DNA of 64,000 nt from assembly GCF_000372725.1 (NCBI RefSeq), contig NW_005201412.1, positions 201,643 through 265,642 of the forward strand. Direction: 5' to 3'. The number at the start of each line of letters is the position of its first letter. The stretch's first letter is position 1. The position numbers were made by a program, and so were the translations under genes. Below the pieces are notes generated by a model. It made no database searches. It was not told the DNA's origin and saw only the letters and a list, made by a program, of their open reading frames with translations. Origin of the DNA: Emiliania huxleyi CCMP1516 (taxonomy: Eukaryota > Haptophyta > Isochrysidales > Noelaerhabdaceae). Shown here piece after piece: positions 10,252 through 19,239 of the stretch.

Positions 10252-11600
10252 GGCGGACATGTTTACACTTCCGAGCTCAAGCCAGGCGCCGCAGGCCATA
10301 AAGAGGAGCGCAGATTAAAATGGCGCCGCAGGCTCCCCGGGCCGTCCGCGCTCCTCTATCTATCACACTTCACACACCGGGAAAAGTATTTGTGCTTGCT
10401 TGGCTGGACGGCGCGCGCAGCGCGCTGGACGGTCGTACGGACACATGTGTAAGAGCGCGCACGAGTGGGTGTGCGAGCATTACCGAAAGACGGTGAGGCC
10501 GGGATCGCACACGGCAGGGGTGGCGGGACGGTTGTGGAGCGAAGTGGCCGTAGCCAGCCTTAAACACCCATGCATGGGACAATAAGATGAGATTGCCAGA
10601 TGAGAATGGGGGGAAGGACAGGCGGGCGACATTTGACGACGTCGGGGGTCACAATGTGACGGCCAAAACGATCTTGGGACGTACGCTCCCTTCGGAGAGA
10701 GCCCCAGAGTCCTACCGCGCTCCGGATCCTCTTTAGCCAATCTCTGAGAGTTTGAGTGACTGGCTAGAGACGACGACGATGATACAGTTCATTGTCGTGC
10801 GAGGGAGCCATTGTAAAATTCTTGCACTCCCGACTCCAGTGTATCTACGTCTCGTCCTGGAAAGAATTCTTGACAACTGCCGCGTGCCGCGTGTCGAGAG
10901 CCTTACCGGGAAAAGAATTTTAAGGTCCTTCGGGCCACTTTCGGGGGGCAAACCCTGCCCGGCCCCTAGAACCCCAGGTAAGGCCCAGGTGTGGCCTAGG
11001 GCATCAGAAGGGACCAAGAGGAGTCCAGTCTGAGCCATAGAGCCCATGTCTTTGCCCCCAAAGGTCGCGTTCAAATGCCCGGAACGGCCGTTACAGTGGT
11101 GTCCGGCCGGCGCGATCACCGAGCTGTGACGCTCAGGGAAGCCCGATGAGGTGCTGGTTTCTTTGGCCAGGGCTGGCCTACGGCCCGTGCTGGATCAGCT
11201 GAGCAAGGTTTGGGGAGAATCCTATAGTAGGATCTTCAGATATTTTGACGGATGACCAAAATCACCCCTCGTAGGCTTTGCCTCTGCTCGCCACCGTTCC
11301 CAGGCTGCCTAATGGGATGGAAAGGAAGGCTGGGCGAGCGTATAGAAGCGTGCTCGACCTCGTCGTGGCAACCTGCACGGCAGCGCTGGCAGGCGCGATG
11401 AGCGTCGTGCCACTTGACCGGAGACGGGTCGCAGGCGTCGTACCGAGCGCGTCGAGACCGTGTCCTGATGTGATCTGCACGGGTGAGTCACGTCGGCGTC
11501 AAAGGAGCGACGTGCGACCTGTCAGAGCTTGATCTCCGATCTCAGCGGCGTCGAGTCGTCTCCGGCGCGCGACACTATTGTACCTCCCCAGGACGCGCAG

Positions 11601-11696
11601 AGGCAGCTGCGGAGCTGCGGACACCGCCGAGTAGACGGCGGCACACCGCGCCACCTGCTGTGTGCCGCCGTCTACTCGGCGGGGTCGCAGCTGCCT
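11601..11696. repeat. Long inverted repeat / fold-back sequence
   Basis: The arm CGCCGAGTAGACGGCGGCAC (about 11625-11644) is matched by its reverse complement at about 11662-11681 with a ~15-base loop. Outer arms AGGCAGCTGC / GCAGCTGCCT also pair. No ORF; possibly a miniature fold-back element. Confidence 0.6.
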
Positions 11697-12118
11697 CTTG
11701 GAAGGCACCGACATGTACCTTTTTGCGCAAATGAGGTCACAATCAAGGTTTTGTAATATCACAGTGAAATGGAACTAGCCCGACGGGCAATCGAGATTAG
11801 AATGGAAATCGTATCGGGCAACGGGCAGCGGCAACGGGCAACGGGCAGAGATGCCTGACCCTGAGCATCTCTCAAAAGGAAATTGCGGGTTCCCCGCCAG
11901 GTGCTGTGCCCTGACGCATGGGGCGCGCCCCTCACACCGGCTTGCGGCTAACTGAAAAACAGCTATTGCAATAATGCAAAAACCTCTTGGCGTTTTGTGG
12001 CTTGTGGGGGTGTTCCAGGAACTGGTTTCAAACTGAGATACAATCTGGCCGGACAGGCCGTTGCTGGCACAGCCGGGGGCCGCCCGGGATCGACGATCGA
12101 GCTATCCTAGCGATCGAG

Positions 12119-14496
12119 TCACCCGCGCAAGGACTTGAGGGCGAGGGTGACCATCGACGCGATGCCCTCGCCGAGCACGAAGCCGGACGCGGCCATGAGC
12201 ATGTGCCGCTCGTGCGAACGCGGCGAGCGCCGCCGCCACGCCCACTCGAGCACCGAGCCAGCCACGCGCGGCAGGGTCCAGTCGGGCTTGACGTACATGC
12301 CAATCCCAAAAGCGATGCCCGAGGGCAGCAGCCTGCCGAGGGCCGACTCGCCCGCCGCCGCCTCGGCGAGCGGCAGCGCGACGCCGAGGAGAGCAAAGGC
12401 CTTTGCGAAGGCGAGGGCGCTCGGCGGCAGCGCCGCGACGCCCTGCTGCATCAGCACGGCCATGTCCTTCCATACGTGCGCCACGGGCGCCTGGAACTGC
12501 TCGCACTCCCACCCCGCCTCGCCGGCGCAGCCGTAGGCGCTCGTGTACATGTTGAAGGCGGCGACGGTGACGAGCACCTGCCGACACGGCGCGGGCGGTC
12601 GTGGAGACGCGCCGATTGTCGGGGCGGGGGGCCGCCGGGAGCGGCACCGAGGCGGAGGAGCCAATCAGCTGCGCGTAGAACTGCGCGCGCGGGGAGGCGC
12701 CGAGCAGGTGTCCCGCCTTGAGGTCCTGCATCAGGTCGCCCGCCTGCATCGCGCCCGCCTCGGCGATGGCGCCGGCGACCAAGTTCGTCACGAGGTGGCC
12801 CGGGGCGAGGACGGCAAACGCGATCTGCGAGAGCTTGCCGAGGGCGCTCACCTAGGGTTAGGGTTAGGGTTAGGGTTAGGGTTAGGGTTAGATCTGCGAC
12901 AGCTTGCCGAGGGCGCTCACCGGCTCGAGGTCGGTCTGGCCGAGCGCGCGCACGCCGAGCACGGCGAGGAGGCAGGAGAGGCAGATCGAGACGAGGAGCT
13001 GCCACGCGGGGATCGAAAAGAGCGGTGCCACGATCGCGACGCAGAGCAGCGCCGACGCGCCCAGCCCGCCCAGCCACCAGCGGGCGGGGACGAGCTGCGA
13101 GGGAGGAGCAACCTCGAGCGGATCGCCGCCGCCGTCCTCGGCCGCCGCCCCGCCGCCGCCGCCTCCTCCTCCGCCTCCTCCGCCTCCGCCTCCGCCCTCT
13201 TCGGCTTCGCCTTCGCCGCCTCCGGGCGCGCCGGACTGGGCGGCCGAGGCGGAGGGCGGGGGCAGCATCAGGAACTGTCTCGCCGTCAGGACGGCGAGCG
13301 ACGAGAGCGCCTCCGACACCATCAGCCCCATCGCGACCCAGAGCAGCCACCCCTGCGCCCCAACCTCCCACGAGTTGATCGCCCCTTCCGGCAGCGGCGG
13401 CGCGGCGCATCCGCCCTCCGCGGCCTCGGCGGCGGCGGGAGGCATTCCGGCGGGCCGGGCGGTGGCCGCGACCCAGCCTCGAGAGACAGCCATCGGTCCG
13501 AGCACGGCCCACGCGGTGAGCGCGCCCGCGAGCATCGAGAGCGCGGACCTCTGCCCCATGATCATCCCTTGGCCGACGTACGAGAGGGAGGGGCGGACCT
13601 ACGAACCAATCGCTGGCGCATCAATGACTAACTTGTACTTGTACTTGCAATGACGCACGAGGGAGGGACGGACCGTCCAGTGCCACGCTGAGGCGGCGGG
13701 CAGGCAGAGCCAGTCAAAGGGGCGCAGGTTGGCGAAGGCGGGCGCAAAGTACGCGAGCAGCGAGAGGCAGTACGAGGCGCCGAAGGACCTGTTTGCCAGG
13801 GCGGGACAGTGTGGGGCACCGAGAGGCGGCGGGCCAGCGCGGGCGGCGGGAGCGGCGCGACCAGCCGAGCACGCGCCACCGCCCGCCGCCCTCGTGCCGC
13901 GTGTGCAGCGTGTCGATCAGCTTGGCGGTGGCCGTGCCCGACGGGAAGCGGAGCTGCTCCACCAGGATCGTCTGCCTCCGCAGCGGCACCGCGAAGAAGA
14001 TGCCAAAGTAGGTCAGCCCGCCGCACCAGGCGAGCTGCTGCGCCACGGAGAGCCGCACGGGCGGGCTCAGCATCTGCAGGGCGGGCACGATGCCGACGAA
14101 GCCGCCCGCCAGGGGCATCGTGGCGGTGGCGACCGCAATCGACTGGACGACCACGTTCTCGTGCGGCCCGAACGGCGTCCCCCCGCGCGGCCAGCAGAAG
14201 CGGAAGACGGCAAAGCCGACGACTGCCGACTGGATGGAGCCCATCGTCACCCAGCCCGTCTGCAGCCCAAAGTACATGTTGGTGAAGCAGAGCACGGTGC
14301 CGACGGCGAGCCCGACGGCGACCGCCCGGCCCGAGAGCTGCGGCGTCTGGTCCGCGGAGCTCTGGCCGGCGGTGAGCATGAGCGGCAGCATCTCCGGCCC
14401 CAGACGGCGGGCAAAGGCGGGGCTGTCGGACGTGCTGGAGATGCTGGAGGTCTCCTCCTTGTCGGCCGTGGGCGTCACGCGGAGGCGACTGCTCAT
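12119..14496 (-). CDS. OPT-family (oligopeptide / metal-chelate) transporter
   Basis: Proton-coupled multi-pass membrane transporter of the oligopeptide transporter family; substrates in the family are small peptides, glutathione or metal-siderophore complexes. Exons: 13880-14496, 13674-13788, 12921-13598, 12648-12851, 12119-12577 (690 residues). Family motifs in order: CFTNMYFGLQTGWVTMGS, GPHENVVVQSIAVATATMPL, GGFVGIVPALQ, FPSGTATAKLIDTLH, SYVGQGMIMG, then GDLMQDLKAGHLLGASPRAQ, FNMYTSAY, LPSGIAFGIGMYVKPDWTLP and ASGFVLGEG. A Gly/Glu-rich loop (from ~13130-13210) is inserted in the middle. All four introns are GT-AG: 13789-13879, 13599-13673, 12852-12920, 12578-12647. Intron 12852-12920 is a telomeric-repeat intron and 13599-13673 is flanked by a direct repeat (see findings). 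The ATG at 14496 (MSSRL) was chosen because the longer frame lacks an ATG. SURF4 is transcribed away from it. Confidence 0.9.
12822..12920 (-). repeat. Intron built from a 30-bp exon copy plus six telomeric repeats
   Basis: Read on the minus strand, 12920-12891 (starting GTGAGCGCCCTCGGC) equals 12851-12822 in 29 of 30 positions. The 39 bases between (12890-12852) are (TAACCC)6 followed by TAG. The intron 12920-12852 runs from the GT of the first copy to the TAG, so splicing removes one copy plus the telomeric tract and leaves the exon intact. Confidence 0.9.
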
Positions 14497-14525
14497 CGAC
14501 CGTCTGTGGAGGCACACAAAAAGAC

Positions 14526-14750
14526 AGAGTCACAATTCCAGGGATCGTTGCGGCGGGCCACCTGTCCCCCTGATCGTCCTTCCAAAATCCTGCTCGTGCA
14601 GGTGGGGACCCTGTCCTCGTCCCATCCCTCGTTTGGTCTGTTTTCTTTCTTTCTTTCTTTCTGCGGCGGGCCACCCTGTCCAAAGAGGCTAGCCGCACCC
14701 CCGCTTGGCCAATTCGCGGCTTATGTTGCTCGATTTCCAAAAAATCACAT
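14526..14750. repeat. Old repeat R4 (also at 54540-54660), interrupted by SINE-like E2
   Basis: 14530-14562 plus 14663-14750 match the reverse complement of 54540-54660 without interruption there. The match covers the CACAATTCCAGGG side and the GGCTTATGTTGCTCGATTTCC side. Confidence 0.8.
14550..14675 (+). mobile_element. SINE-like element E2 insertion with 13-bp target duplication
   Basis: The insert 14563-14662 (100 bp) is bounded by GCGGCGGGCCACC at 14550-14562 and 14663-14675. It ends in a (TTTC)n tail at about 14641-14662 and begins inside the family consensus, so it is 5' truncated. Related copies lie at 19050-19130, 21057-21130, 33124-33330, 35903-36120 and 36190-36545. Confidence 0.75.
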
Positions 14751-14753
14751 TAA

Positions 14754-14768
14754 AAATATATATATAAG
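14754..14768 (+). promoter_or_regulatory. TATA-like box of the SURF4 gene
   Basis: An A/T tract TATATATATAAGG ends ~58 bases before the chosen ATG (14826), in an otherwise GC-rich surrounding. Spacing fits a transcription start near 14795 and a ~30-base leader. Confidence 0.5.
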
Positions 14769-14825
14769 GAAGGACAAAGACACATCCTTGACTTGTTCAA
14801 CCAAAGCCCAACCATCCACGCCACC

Positions 14826-15752
14826 ATGATGCTCGGACTCTTCGCGGTGTTCAAGACGGCCGTCGCCACGGCGGAGGCGGCCAGTATGGACTTGGAGGGC
14901 GCGCTCATCAGCCGCGTGCCTTCGGGCCGACGCCGCCGGCAGGAGTTCCTCGAGGCGGCGGGCCCGACGCTCCTTGTGCTGACGTTTCTGGAGGACTCCC
15001 TCCGAGTGGTGCAGCAGTGGGAGGGTCAGATGGCCTTCATGCAGAGCACGATGCACTTGGGCTACTACCTCGGCGCCACCCTCCTCTTCCTATCAATGCT
15101 CGTGCAGACCGTTGGATCGCTGGTCGTGCTCCACGCCGCGCTCGTGCCTTCGGCAAAGCTTGGCCTTGCCAAGCGCGCAACCTGGTCTCTGCTCGCGTTC
15201 ACCATCGTCCAGCCCTTCATGTACGGAGAGCTGACCAACATCGACTTCCTGTGCCGCTCACTCACGCTGGCGGGCGGCCTCCTGCTCTGTACCTTTGCGC
15301 AGAGTAAGCAACTAGCATCGCGGCCAAGGGCCAGCCAGTGGGGCCTGCCACAGAGCAATTTTGCGGCGGACAAGCTGCAGCTTTTCGGCCGGCTTATGCT
15401 GACCCTCCTCTTCTTCTTTGAGGCCCTCGCGGGGTCCAACTCAGGCGGCCTCCACTCGCTCATCGAGGCCCCCCGCCTGCTGCCCGCCGTGACCGCGGTG
15501 GCCCTGATCGCCGCCGCCGTCCTAATCGCCGTCGGGTTCAAGACTGAGTGGTCAGCCCTGCTCCTCGCCGGCGGCCTCGTGCTGCTCGATCTCTTCTGGT
15601 ACCCGTTCTGGTCCGCGCCAAGCTACCGCGCGGATCACATGCGCTACTACTTCTTCCAGACCTTGTCCGTAGCCGGCGGGTTGATGTTGCTCGCGGTGCA
15701 CGGCCCGGGTGCCATCGCCCTCGAGAAGAGGGCGGCGGAGAAGGACTTTTGA
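14826..15752 (+). CDS. SURF4: SURF4 / Erv29-type ER cargo receptor
   Basis: Intronless gene for a multi-pass ER-Golgi cargo receptor that packs soluble secretory proteins into COPII vesicles. Family landmarks: an N-terminal FLEAAGPTLLVLTFLEDSLR segment followed by QWEGQ, several hydrophobic spans, then a mid-region GGLLLCTF, GRLMLTLLFFFEAL, AVGFKTEWSALLLAGGLVLL, LFWYPFW, a YYFFQTLSVAGGLMLLAV block and GPGAIALEKR near the C-terminus. The tail AAEKDF replaces the dilysine retrieval signal usual in animals. The ATG at 14826 was preferred over the in-frame 14793 one because it has a good context (CCACCATGATG) and a TATA-like tract suitably upstream. 308 residues, close to the family length of about 270 with a longer N-terminus. 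Confidence 0.9.
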   Translation: MMLGLFAVFKTAVATAEAASMDLEGALISRVPSGRRRRQEFLEAAGPTLLVLTFLEDSLRVVQQWEGQMAFMQSTMHLGYYLGATLLFLSMLVQTVGSLVVLHAALVPSAKLGLAKRATWSLLAFTIVQPFMYGELTNIDFLCRSLTLAGGLLLCTFAQSKQLASRPRASQWGLPQSNFAADKLQLFGRLMLTLLFFFEALAGSNSGGLHSLIEAPRLLPAVTAVALIAAAVLIAVGFKTEWSALLLAGGLVLLDLFWYPFWSAPSYRADHMRYYFFQTLSVAGGLMLLAVHGPGAIALEKRAAEKDF

Positions 15753-17174
15753 GATCTGAGGGAGCAACTCCATGCGCCCGGTGGTCCATGACTCTCTTCT
15801 CCCTTTCCTGTCCAGTGCTGCGTGTGGTGTGCCCACCCTCGTGCTCTCGCACTCCACCGCTGCCCAACTTGAGAATCGTGCTTTGCATACTCGAGGGGCA
15901 CCCACGTGGTGTAGTCGCCCGCTCTGATGTCACGTGGCATGTGGCACGCTGCCTCTGCGCCCCCCCACACCCCACCCTTTCGCGATCGTTTGTCGAGCAA
16001 ACTGTGATCGCGCGCCTTGCGAGAGCTCGTTCTTTCTGAGGAAGAAAGAACTCGTGCTAGAAAAGCGCGAAACACGTACGACTGAACAAAATGAACAACC
16101 CCACGTCAGGTGTGTATCCCTTTTGCTTTTGGCCGGGCCGTCTCCCGCGTTTTGATCTCTCGGTGAGTGGGCGCCCGCCCGCCGCCTCTGAGGGGGTCGG
16201 GCCCCCTAGTCTGAAAACAAAAACAAGAGCTCGAAATGGTCGAAAACAGCCAAAACCAGCCTGCGAGAGAGGCACTGCGCGCCGCTGACCTCATGTGGGG
16301 ATGTGTGCCGACACCAATACTGATCTCGAAAACCTGGAAACCCTTGTTCAAACATCAAAGCCGACCCTAAGCGCCATCCTTCCTGCTCTCACCTGATGCT
16401 GCTTCCCCGCGCCGCCTCCTTGGCCCCCTTGGGCGGCAAGCCTTGGGCGTATTTTCTACTCCCAGTGGGGGTCCTGGGCCGCCGGGCCCCTAGCTGGGCC
16501 CCTCTTGTTACTTGTTTTCTGGTTTTCTGTTTTTCAAAACGCCCGCCCCTGCCCGCCACCCCGAGGCGGCTCGGCCCCCCACTCACCGAGAGATCAAAAC
16601 GGGACGGCCCCGGAGACCTTTCATGCTGAAATTCTGCAAAACCCCGGCCAGCCCCTGCCCCCACCCTGCCTGCCTACCTACCTATACCTACCTACCTACT
16701 TATGGGAAACTTTTAAAAGAAATCACTCCGGCGATGAAGGTGGGGTACCGTAACCAATAACAAAGCGATGGCGATGGTGGTACTCTCCTGCAACCACAGA
16801 CAGTCCTTCCTATGACATGGCAGGCCACTCTCAAGCCCTAACAAGCATCAGATCACCCACAGGGAGGGTTGACATCGTGATTTCACCGGAAAATGTCCTT
16901 TTTCTGGATTCTGCTGTGAAATTCCGGCGTGAAGAGAGAGGGAAACCCGAGGGAGGGCCGGGGACCTACCCCGGTACACCCCGGCATGAGGTCGGCCAAG
17001 CAAAAATACCACGTTCGGATCGCTCCTCATCGCAAACCCTGTCAGCAGTTCACCTTCGGGTACGTAAGAGCTACATTCACTGAAAAAGCATACACACCTG
17101 ACCACGTGGCAACGTGGCAAGGGCCAAGGAACCTAAACTGGCCTCCGCACGTCCCTCATCGCCCACCGCACCGC
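15753..17174. other. Intergenic with R1 repeat (copy 2)
   Basis: No gene is supported. About 17010-17090 is a diverged copy of R1 (CGCTCCTCATCGCAAACCCT and GTACGTAAGAGCTACATTC). A (CCTA)n stretch lies at 16673-16702. A TTGAGCA... short hairpin-like AAGAAAGAACTCGTGC segment at 16040 looks like 3' sequence after SURF4. Confidence 0.45.
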
Positions 17175-17939
17175 ATGTACCTCCCCGACCCTCTCGACCT
17201 GATCGATCCCTCGCGCGACTGCTGGTGGCGCCCAATTCCCGGCATCGACGCTGCCGCCTGGGTGGACTGGGTCGCCTCCGCCGGCGTCGATTGCAGCGGG
17301 CCGATGCCTCGCGCTGGCCTTCCCGGCTCTGTCGGAGACGGCTCGGCGGCCGTCAGCAACGACGAAGGGACCGGCGATGGACGCACGGGCTCGCTCTGGA
17401 TGTACGTCTCCCTTGCCGCTGTCGCACTCGCAGTGCTCAGCTGCGTCGCCCGGCGACTCCTGGTGTGCAAGGGTGCGTCGGCAGTGAGCCGAGACTTTGT
17501 GGTGTTGGAGGAGGCGGGCACCCGGGCCGGTGGCATGCCGACGACCGACATGCCGGCGCCCTCGCTTTACAACCGCCTGATACCGTCGAGCAGCCGCACC
17601 GCCGAGCGGAACAGCGAAGGTGACATCGAGGCGCCCGCAACTACGCAAGCGGCTGCCAAGGCCGCGGCGCCCGCGCAGCTTCAGAAGGAGTCCAACAGCC
17701 GGGCTGGTATCATGAGCATCGAGGATCGCATCAACGCCCTCGAGACCACGACGGGCGTTGACTTGGATGGCGACGGTGATATCGGCCTGCCGGGCCGCAC
17801 CAATGCGCCGCTGCCGCCGCACACGCCCCGGGACCGCGAATCGACGAGGCGCTCGTCGCGCCACTCGCGCTCAGAGCGCCGCTCGTCGAGATCGTGGACA
17901 AAGATGGGCTCGTCAAAGCCGAGCATCGAGCGCGTCTGA
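17175..17939 (+). CDS. Single-pass membrane protein with DLDGDGDIG motif
   Basis: Intronless frame of 254 residues from MYLPDP. One membrane span near residues 74-97 (WMYVSLAAVALAVLSCVARR). The C-terminal half is Ser/Arg/Ala-rich and contains IEDRINALETTTGVDLDGDGDIGLPG, an Asp-rich loop D-x-D-G-D-x-D that resembles a single EF-hand or dockerin calcium loop. The tail is rich in SR/RS pairs. A related motif, IDLDRDGDVGVAG, appears in the gene at 59.7-60.9 kb. The frame stays open upstream into repeat R1, so the start at 17175 was chosen. Function unknown. Confidence 0.55.
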   Translation: MYLPDPLDLIDPSRDCWWRPIPGIDAAAWVDWVASAGVDCSGPMPRAGLPGSVGDGSAAVSNDEGTGDGRTGSLWMYVSLAAVALAVLSCVARRLLVCKGASAVSRDFVVLEEAGTRAGGMPTTDMPAPSLYNRLIPSSSRTAERNSEGDIEAPATTQAAAKAAAPAQLQKESNSRAGIMSIEDRINALETTTGVDLDGDGDIGLPGRTNAPLPPHTPRDRESTRRSSRHSRSERRSSRSWTKMGSSKPSIERV

Positions 17940-18294
17940 GTAGGCTAATGAGATGTGTCCGGTCAGGTGTGCGTGTACGTGTGTGCGCATATGTGCGTGC
18001 CGGTCAGACTTTCAGTATACGTCGAACGACGCGGCCCGCGTGGGCCTCCGGACATTTTTTGATATTATTATCAACGATTCGGCACCGCGCGATGTACACG
18101 CGCACACAAAGGCCTCGCGTGAGCCAGCAGAGGCCGGAGCGCGCCCTCGAGAGCGCGCCCTTGTACGTCAACTTGTAGCCATGAGAATGCACGAGAGAGA
18201 GAGATAACTTGAGATATAAAAATACGCGGCTGGCCTTCAAAAGTAGCAAGGGCGACGCCCTCGTGCAACCCGTCGACGCTCCTCCGCAACAGCG
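17940..18294. other. Short intergenic region
   Basis: Contains GT-rich sequence at 17965-18000 and probable 3' UTRs of the two convergent flanking genes. No gene is seen. Confidence 0.4.
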
Positions 18295-18660
18295 CTAGTT
18301 TGGCCCGCCAGCCAGCACCTTGGCCTTGGCAGCCTCAAACTCCTCTTCGGAGAGCGCTCCGACTGCCTTGAGTCTGAACAGCGACTCGAGCTGGTCTGCG
18401 ACGCCCATTGCTGCAGCAGGTGGAGCTGGGACCGAGCTCACTGCAGCAGGCGTGCCGGGGCCACGCACCGCGCCATGTAGCGCCGAAGCAACGGCGCCAG
18501 GTCCATTCCCCCCCTCCTCGGTAGCGACTGCCTCCTCTGCGAGCGCGCCCTGCTCGGCCGTTGATTTCCTCCGTGTCCACCACGCCGCGCCGCCAAAGAG
18601 GACGGCCGCCGACGCCAGATTAGTGAGCGCTCTCTCCACGGGCGGGCGGGCGGTGCTCAT
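18295..18660 (-). CDS. Small SHOCT-domain protein with N-terminal membrane span
   Basis: 121 residues. A hydrophobic stretch LTNLASAAVLFGGAAWW (residues ~12-28) is followed by RRK, suggesting a membrane anchor. The middle is Ala/Gly/Glu-rich. The C-terminal ~32 residues (VADQLESLFRLKAVGALSEE followed by EFEAAKAKVLAG) match the SHOCT pattern: an amphipathic helix, G-x-L/I-[ST]-x-E-E-F, then a helix ending in a short tail. SHOCT is usually an oligomerisation or targeting module. Function otherwise unknown. Confidence 0.65.
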   Translation of the reverse strand: MSTARPPVERALTNLASAAVLFGGAAWWTRRKSTAEQGALAEEAVATEEGGNGPGAVASALHGAVRGPGTPAAVSSVPAPPAAAMGVADQLESLFRLKAVGALSEEEFEAAKAKVLAGGPN

Positions 18661-19239
18661 GTGGCAGATGTTGGCCCGCGCGGCGCGGTCTCACGCTAGA
18701 AACACGAGAAAACGCAGCATTTCAGTGCTCCAAGATTTCACATTGTGTGATAAGAACAAGAAGCTTGCAAACGATGACAGTGAGCGTGTGAGAGACAGAC
18801 CCAGGGAAGGTCTTTCACTTCCTTATTACAGCCCCTGCCCGAGCTCAGAGGTCGGTTCACAGCCCCGTGGGGGCCTCTTGCAGTTGCGGCGGTGCATGCA
18901 ATCAATCACCCGCCCGCCGTCCGTCCCGGCGGTGCCGCAGCTCGCGCAAATTTCCCGCGTAACCCACCTGGTAACATTACAATAAGGAAGTCCATAGACC
19001 TAGAGTGCCTAGGAGGGGGGCGGTGACCGGTGAGATATGCGCATATGACTTATGAGTGAAAAAGAAAGAAAGAAAACAGGCAAGCCAAGGGAGGTGGAGG
19101 GATGGGAGGACGGCACGCCGCCACCACACTGTCTGTCTTCGAGAGAGAGAGAGAGAGATTTAGCAATACCAAACAACTCTAACACTCACACGTCATTTGG
19201 GGCCTGGAGCCCTGTTCACGCGCGCGCGAGACGTGCAGA
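18661..19239. other. Intergenic with SINE-like E2 copy
   Basis: 19050-19130 carries the (GAAA)n end and ~60 bases of E2 in minus orientation; nearly the same block, including flanking ATGAGTGAAAAAG, occurs at 21057-21127. No gene is seen. Confidence 0.5.

Larger units (their letters stand above)
10005..12118. other. Gene-poor intergenic region
   Basis: No supportable gene in ~2.1 kb. It holds a tiny SINE-tail insertion (10201-10251), a large inverted repeat (11601-11696) and a short ACGGGCA-type tandem array at about 11813-11850. The first bases upstream of 10004 would hold the importin promoter, but no TATA is evident. Confidence 0.5.

Noticed and set aside
12852-12890. Telomeric repeats as a chromosome end or a telomeric scaffold border
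   Set aside because: Only six units, located inside a gene with coding sequence continuing on both sides.
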